Source: JACPYM01 sp963699175
Lineage (GTDB): Bacteria; Acidobacteriota; Blastocatellia; RBC074
DNA length: 64,000 nucleotides
Direction of reading: 5' to 3'
NCBI GenBank assembly: GCA_963699175.1
Contig: OY969418.1
Coordinates: 6,882,001 to 6,946,000, forward strand
Shown: piece after piece, positions 58,988 to 64,000 of the stretch
Position numbering within the stretch: the stretch's first letter is position 1
Layout of the letters: every line of letters starts with the position of its first letter
Program-made: the position numbers and the translations under genes
Notes under the pieces: generated by a model
Told to the model about the DNA's origin: nothing
What the model saw: only the letters and a program-made list of their open reading frames with translations
Databases searched by the model: none

Positions 58988-61720
58988 ATGACTAGATGGA
59001 TGCAAACAACGCGCTTTCGTTTCTGGCTCTGGCTCATCGTTTTGATCGGCGTGATTGTCCCACGCCGCTTGCGTGCCGATTGGCGGCAGGAGTGGGAAGC
59101 CGAGTTGCAGTATCGCGAAGAATTGCTCACCCGATGGGATCAACTTAACTGGCGCAACAAACTTGACTTGCTCTGGCACAGCTTGGGCGCATTGATGGAT
59201 GCACTCTGGTTGCAGCCACGAAGATGGGAGGATGAAATGATTCAAGACCTGCGCTTCGGCGTGCGAATGTTACTCAAGCACAAAGGCTTCACCACGGTGG
59301 CGATCCTTTCGCTGGCGCTGGGCATCGGCGCGAACACGGCGATTTTTCAATTGCTCGACGCGGTGCGACTGCGCATGCTGCCGGTCAGAGCGCCGCAGGA
59401 ATTGGCCGAAGTTCGCCTCACGAATACGCGAGGGGTGCGGGGAGGATTCGTCCGCTTGCCGTCGGTCACCAATCTGATCTGGGAACAGATCAGAGAGCGG
59501 CAACAAGCCTTTTCCGGCGTCTTTGCCTGGGGCACAGACAGCGTCAACCTCGCGCCGGGCGGCGAGGTGCGTCCGGCGCGAATGCTTTATGTGAGTGGCG
59601 GCTTCTTCCACACGCTGGATGTGCAACCCGCGTTGGGCCGCGTCTTCACGACCACGGACGATCAACGGGGTTGCGGCGCGGCGGGACTGGTCATCAGCCA
59701 TGCCTTCTGGCAGAGCGAATACGGCGGCGCGGCGAACGTCATCGGGCGCAAGCTCACGCTGGCTGACCGCCAATTCGAAATCATCGGCGTTACGCCCGCC
59801 AACTTTTTCGGCATGGAGGTTGGGCGGTCTTTCGATCTGGCGCTGCCGCTCTGCGCCATCGCGACCGTGCGCGGCAATAACAACTTCCTCTCAGGGACTC
59901 AGTGGTGGTTGACGGTCACAGGCCGGCTGAAACCTGGTTGGTCGCTGGAACAGGCTACTGCTCACACACAGGCGCTCTCATCCGGCATCTTTGAAGCATC
60001 GCTACCCCCGAATTATCCGCCTGCCAGCGTGAAAGATTATCTGGGTTCAAAGCTGATCGCCGTTGCTGCCGGGGCAGGCATTTCCCAGTTGCGTGAAAAT
60101 TACGAGCAGTCACTCTGGCTGTTGTTGGCGATTGCCGGGGCAGTGTTGCTCGTCGCCTGCGCCAACTTGGCGAATTTGCTGCTGGCACGGGCGAGCGCGC
60201 GGGAACGTGAGATTGCCGTGCGCCAGGCGCTGGGTGCTTCGCGCGGGCGGCTCGTGCGCCAGTTGTTGGTCGAGAGCCTGTTGCTGGCTGCGGCAGGCGC
60301 GGTGCTTGGCGCAGCATTGGCGCAAGGGCTGAGCCGGCTCCTCGTCGCCTTCCTCAGCACAAGTAATAACCCGATCTTCCTAGAACTGACTCTGGATTGG
60401 CGTGTGCTAGGTTTTGCCGCAGGACTGGGCGTCTTGACCTGTCTCCTATTCGGATTGGCGCCAGCGATCCGCGCAACACGGATGGAGCCGGGCATGGTAA
60501 TGAAGGCAGGCGGGCGCGGGATGACGGCGGGGCGCGCCCATCATCAAAGATTCAGTTTGCAGCGAGCGCTGGTGGTCGCGCAGGTCGCGCTCTCGCTCGT
60601 ATTGGTGGCAGGCGCATTCCTGTTTTCGCGCAGTCTAGGCAAACTGCTGACAGTGGATACAGGCTTTCGGCAGGAAGGGATTTTGACTGCGACCGTAGTC
60701 TTCCAGCGGTTGAATGTCTCACCAGACCGCTCTCCGGCTTTCAAAGATGAGTTGCTCGATCACATGCGAGCGATTCCGGGAGTGGAATCGGTTGCTGTTG
60801 GGATGACCCCGTTCCGTGGCTCTGGAGGGGGCAACGTCTGGCTAGACGGCACGGACGCGCAGCAGGCGAAGAATACCAGCTTCAGCCGGGTCGGCCCCGA
60901 TTTTTTCAGGACGCTGCAAGTCCCATTGCTGGCCGGGCGGGATTTTGATGCGCGTGACCGCGTTGGCTCGCCGAAGGTGGTGATTGTGAACGAAGCCTTC
61001 GCACGAAAGTTCCTGAATGGAGCCAATCCGGTCGGCCAGCGACTCTGGGTCAACGCGACGCCGGGTGAACCGGAGACGCGCTACGAGATCGTCGGTCTGG
61101 TGCGAAACACCAAATACGCAGACTTGCGCGAAGAGTTTCGCTCAATCACCTACTACGCCACCACGCAAGACGCAGGCGCAGGCGCAGGCATACAGGTTTT
61201 GATTCGCTCGCGCCTAGCGCAGGCCGAGACCGTCGCGGCGGTCAAGCGCACTCTCAACGAGATCAATCCAGCCATCACCGTCAGTTTCCAGGGCTTCAAA
61301 CCGCTGATCGAAGCGACTATCCTGCGCGAGCGCTTGATGGCTACGCTCTCCAGTTTCTTCGGCCTGTTGGCATTGCTGCTCGCCTGCATCGGGCTATACG
61401 GCATTCTCTCTTACGGCGTCGCCAGCCGGACGAATGAGATCGGGATTCGGATGGCGCTCGGCGCGCGGGCGCGTGATGTGTTCTGGCTGATTCTGCGCGA
61501 GGCGTTGTGGCTGGTCATTGCCGGCGTGGCTGTAGGATTGCCACTGATCTTTGCGGTCACCCGTCTGGCCGCAACTTTGCTCTTCTCCTTGACGCCGACT
61601 GATCCGATTTCACTGCTTGCTGCGGCACTGTTGCTGCTCGCGGTGGCGCTGGTGGCGGGCTATCTGCCATCGCGCCGGGCGACGAAGGTTGACCCGATGG
61701 TGGCGTTGCGCTGCGAATAG
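58988..61720 (+). CDS. ADOP-type ABC permease, prefix type A (910 aa)
   Basis: An open frame extends 123 bases upstream into the previous gene, but those codons are an out-of-frame reading of the neighbour's end. ATG 58988 (MTRWMQTTRFRFW) restores Met84 at base 59237 (MIQDLRFG). The body belongs with 9310, 20336 and 44950: LLDAVRLRMLPVRAPQEL, SSFFGLLALLLACIGLYGIL, SRTNEIGIRMALGA, LREALWLVIAGVAVGL, GYLPSRRATKVDPMVALRCE. In the first periplasmic domain two Cys (RGCGAAG and LPLCAIAT) could form a disulfide, as could others not seen. The end has a Cys next to the last residue, not found in the other copies. Confidence 0.91.
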   Translation: MTRWMQTTRFRFWLWLIVLIGVIVPRRLRADWRQEWEAELQYREELLTRWDQLNWRNKLDLLWHSLGALMDALWLQPRRWEDEMIQDLRFGVRMLLKHKGFTTVAILSLALGIGANTAIFQLLDAVRLRMLPVRAPQELAEVRLTNTRGVRGGFVRLPSVTNLIWEQIRERQQAFSGVFAWGTDSVNLAPGGEVRPARMLYVSGGFFHTLDVQPALGRVFTTTDDQRGCGAAGLVISHAFWQSEYGGAANVIGRKLTLADRQFEIIGVTPANFFGMEVGRSFDLALPLCAIATVRGNNNFLSGTQWWLTVTGRLKPGWSLEQATAHTQALSSGIFEASLPPNYPPASVKDYLGSKLIAVAAGAGISQLRENYEQSLWLLLAIAGAVLLVACANLANLLLARASAREREIAVRQALGASRGRLVRQLLVESLLLAAAGAVLGAALAQGLSRLLVAFLSTSNNPIFLELTLDWRVLGFAAGLGVLTCLLFGLAPAIRATRMEPGMVMKAGGRGMTAGRAHHQRFSLQRALVVAQVALSLVLVAGAFLFSRSLGKLLTVDTGFRQEGILTATVVFQRLNVSPDRSPAFKDELLDHMRAIPGVESVAVGMTPFRGSGGGNVWLDGTDAQQAKNTSFSRVGPDFFRTLQVPLLAGRDFDARDRVGSPKVVIVNEAFARKFLNGANPVGQRLWVNATPGEPETRYEIVGLVRNTKYADLREEFRSITYYATTQDAGAGAGIQVLIRSRLAQAETVAAVKRTLNEINPAITVSFQGFKPLIEATILRERLMATLSSFFGLLALLLACIGLYGILSYGVASRTNEIGIRMALGARARDVFWLILREALWLVIAGVAVGLPLIFAVTRLAATLLFSLTPTDPISLLAAALLLLAVALVAGYLPSRRATKVDPMVALRCE

Positions 61721-61747
61721 TTTCGCTGACGAAAGGCGGAGTGCAGA

Positions 61748-64000
61748 TTGAAGAAAGACAGCAGAAATTATCTTTGGCTGATTCGCTTGATCGGCGTCAT
61801 CGTGCCGCGCCGCTTGCGCGCTGACTGGCGGCAAGAGTGGGAGGCCGAGTTGCAGTATCGTGAACAGTTGCTCGCCGACTGGGAGCAACTCAACTGGCGC
61901 ACCAAACTTGATCTGTTGTGGCACAGCGCAGGCGCGTTTGCAGACGCATTGTGGTTGCAACCCAGAAGATTGGAGGACGAAATGTTTCAAGACTTGCGGT
62001 ATGGCAGCCGAATGTTGCTAAAAACTCCCAGTTTCACTTTGATTGCTGCCTTCACGCTGGCGCTGGGCATCGGCGCGAGCACGGCGATCTTCAGCGCGGT
62101 AAAGCCCATCCTGTTCGAGCCGTTGCCGTACCCGCAGGCCAACCGGATCACGATGATCTGGGACTTTGCCGCCGACGGCACGCGCCTGTACGTCACCTTT
62201 GGCACTTATCGTGAGCTGGTCGCGCGCAGTCGCAGCTTCGACGCGCTCGCGGTGATGAGGCTCTGGCAGCCGACGCTGACCAACACGGCTGAGCCTGAGC
62301 GACTCGATGGGCAGCGTGTGAGCGCGAGCTACTTTCGTGCGTTGGGCGTACCGCTTGCGCTGGGGCGGGATTTTGAGGCAGCCGACGACCAGTTCAATGG
62401 CCCCAAAGTGGCGATCATCAGCGACAAGCTTTGGCAGCGGCGCTTTGGTAGTGATCCGACGATCATCGGACGACAGGTTACACTCGATGACAACGCCTTT
62501 ACGGTCATCGGCGTGATGCCGCGCGCGTTCGAAAATGTCTTGGCTCCTACGGCAGAACTCTGGACGCCACTGCAATATGATCCTTCACTTCCGCTACAGG
62601 GCAGGGAATGGGGACACCATCTGCGCTTGGTGGGGCGGCTGCGGTCAGGGGTTGGGACAGAACAAGCCAAGCGGGAACTCGATGAGATCGCGCGCGCGCC
62701 AGTGCAACAGTTTACGCGAGCGCCTTGGGCAGCGCTCAAGCAAGGCTTCATTGTGAATTCGTTGCAGGACGACATCACGCGCGGCGTTAGACCGGCGCTG
62801 CTGGCCGTGCTTGGTGCGGTGCTGCTCCTACTCATCATTGCGTGTGTGAACGTAACGAATCTGCTGCTCGCGCGCGGCGCACAGCGGCGCGGCGAATTCG
62901 CGGTGCGTGCCGCACTCGGAGCTGGGCGCACGCGCATGCTCAGGCAATTGCTGACGGAGAGTTGGCTGCTGGCGCTGCTCGGCGGCGCACTGGGCATGAT
63001 CGTGGCGTCGTTCGGTGTGGCGGCATTGGTGGCGCTCAGCCCGCCCGAATTGCCACGGCTAAACGCGTTGCGTGTAGATGGCGCTGTCTTCGCCTTCGGA
63101 CTGGGACTTACCACGCTGATCGGAGTCGCGGTCGGGCTGCTCCCGGCGTGGCACGCGTCGCGCCGCGACTTGCATAGCGAATTGCAGCAAGGCTCACGGC
63201 GCGCCGCTGGTGGTCATCAATTGACGCGCCGCGCGCTCGTCGTCGCGGAGGTCGCGCTGGCGCTGGTGTTGCTAATCGGTGCAGGCTTGCTGCTGCGCAG
63301 CCTCGAGCGGTTGTTTGCGATTTCGCCAGGCTTCAATGCGTCACAGTTGCTCACGTTGCAAGTGCAGGTATCTGGGCGGCGTTTCGACAAGGACGCCACG
63401 GATCGGTTCTTCGCACAGGCGCAGGAAGCAGTGCGCCAGTTGCCCGGCGTGAAACTGGCGGCTTTCACCAGCCAGTTACCGCTGAGCGGTGACTTGGACG
63501 TTTATGGCGTGCATTTCGAGCAGCGCCCCGGCGACCAGCATCAAGGAGGCCAACCGGCTTTTCGCTATGCGGTGACGCCAGATTACTTCGAGACGATGGG
63601 CATCCCGCTCCGCCGTGGCCGCGTGCTCGACGCGCACGATGTGGCGGCGTCACCCGGTGTTGCGTTGATCAATGAATCTTTCGCGCAACGCATGTTTCCC
63701 GGCCAAGACCCGCTGGGGCAGCGTCTGCGCATCGGCGGAACTGACACGCCGTTGCTCACCGTCGTGGGCGTGGTAGGCGACGTGAAGCAGGTGTCGTTGG
63801 CGGCAGATGAGGTGGACGCGGTCTATCTACCGACAACACAGGCGCGCTTCACGGACAGGCTGCTGTCGCTGGTGGTGCGCGCGCAGGGCGATGCGGCGGC
63901 GCTAGCCCCGGCCCTCAGAAAGGCGATCTGGTCGGTGGACAAGGATCGGCCGATTTCGCGCGTCGCCACGATGGACGACTTGCTTGCCAAGACGGCAGCC
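61748..64000 (+). CDS. ADOP-type ABC permease, prefix type A, cut by window end (751+ codons)
   Basis: The only in-frame start that fits is TTG 61748 (MKKDSRNYLWLIRLIGVIV), with AAAGGCGGAG upstream; the next stop 5' is at 61727. The prefix is of the shorter form, with internal Met79 at base 61982 after GGAGG, and resembles the gene at 20336. The frame stays open to 64000 through TM1 (GIGASTAIFSAVKPILFEPL, an unusual Val-Lys-Pro), periplasmic domain 1 (YFRALGVPLALGRDF, LWQRRFGSDP), first FtsX (LLIIACVNVTNLLLARGAQR), TM5 and most of periplasmic domain 2. The second FtsX domain lies beyond the window. Confidence 0.9.
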   Translation, partial: MKKDSRNYLWLIRLIGVIVPRRLRADWRQEWEAELQYREQLLADWEQLNWRTKLDLLWHSAGAFADALWLQPRRLEDEMFQDLRYGSRMLLKTPSFTLIAAFTLALGIGASTAIFSAVKPILFEPLPYPQANRITMIWDFAADGTRLYVTFGTYRELVARSRSFDALAVMRLWQPTLTNTAEPERLDGQRVSASYFRALGVPLALGRDFEAADDQFNGPKVAIISDKLWQRRFGSDPTIIGRQVTLDDNAFTVIGVMPRAFENVLAPTAELWTPLQYDPSLPLQGREWGHHLRLVGRLRSGVGTEQAKRELDEIARAPVQQFTRAPWAALKQGFIVNSLQDDITRGVRPALLAVLGAVLLLLIIACVNVTNLLLARGAQRRGEFAVRAALGAGRTRMLRQLLTESWLLALLGGALGMIVASFGVAALVALSPPELPRLNALRVDGAVFAFGLGLTTLIGVAVGLLPAWHASRRDLHSELQQGSRRAAGGHQLTRRALVVAEVALALVLLIGAGLLLRSLERLFAISPGFNASQLLTLQVQVSGRRFDKDATDRFFAQAQEAVRQLPGVKLAAFTSQLPLSGDLDVYGVHFEQRPGDQHQGGQPAFRYAVTPDYFETMGIPLRRGRVLDAHDVAASPGVALINESFAQRMFPGQDPLGQRLRIGGTDTPLLTVVGVVGDVKQVSLAADEVDAVYLPTTQARFTDRLLSLVVRAQGDAAALAPALRKAIWSVDKDRPISRVATMDDLLAKTAA

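Overview
The window is almost entirely one thing: a same-strand array of large ABC-type permease genes of the MacB/FtsX superfamily, in the form known from Acidobacteriota as 'acidobacterial duplicated orphan permeases' (ADOP). I count 23 copies. Twenty-one lie wholly inside the window (one of them frameshifted), one is cut by each window edge, and there is also one decayed 5' remnant. All point rightwards. No nucleotide-binding (ATPase) subunit is encoded anywhere in the 64 kb. High GC, the ADOP architecture and the adjacent PadR regulators point to an acidobacterium. A Blastocatellia-like lineage is my guess; the sequence contains no rRNA or marker gene to prove it.

Each permease has the same order of parts: a cytoplasmic prefix, TM1, a periplasmic MacB-PCD-like domain, an FtsX domain (TM2-4), TM5, a second periplasmic domain, and a second FtsX domain (TM6-8). 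There are two kinds of prefix. Prefix type A (about 75-85 aa, hydrophobic helix then a WRQEWEAEL motif) is on 19 of the 22 copies whose N-terminus is visible. Prefix type B (about 68 aa, charged helices, REFGNVGLV motif) is on the three copies at 32498, 35859 and 38725.

Layout by probable transcription unit: (A) 1-3139, the tail of one permease and a full one; (B) 3605-25749, a PadR gene plus eight permeases, one frameshifted; (C) 26027-31791, a small secreted protein plus two permeases, followed by a decayed permease 5' end; (D) 32143-41322, a different PadR type, three type-B permeases and a Skp/OmpH-like periplasmic chaperone; (E) 41820-50312, PadR plus three permeases; (F) 50562-64000+, PadR plus five permeases, the last running off the window. 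The gaps between units carry inverted repeats, hairpin clusters, a 19-bp tandem array and PadR-operator-like palindromes.

How the parts may work together (inference): each PadR repressor probably controls its own unit from a palindrome near its promoter. The permeases would make envelope complexes, either powered by an ATPase encoded elsewhere or acting without one. The most interesting signals are (i) a Shine-Dalgarno-like GGAGG placed 5 nt before an in-frame internal ATG in all 19 type-A genes, while many annotated upstream starts lack a visible ribosome-binding site; (ii) prefixes that resemble each other by operon while permease bodies pair across operons, implying mosaic evolution; and (iii) pairing of PadR subtype with prefix type.
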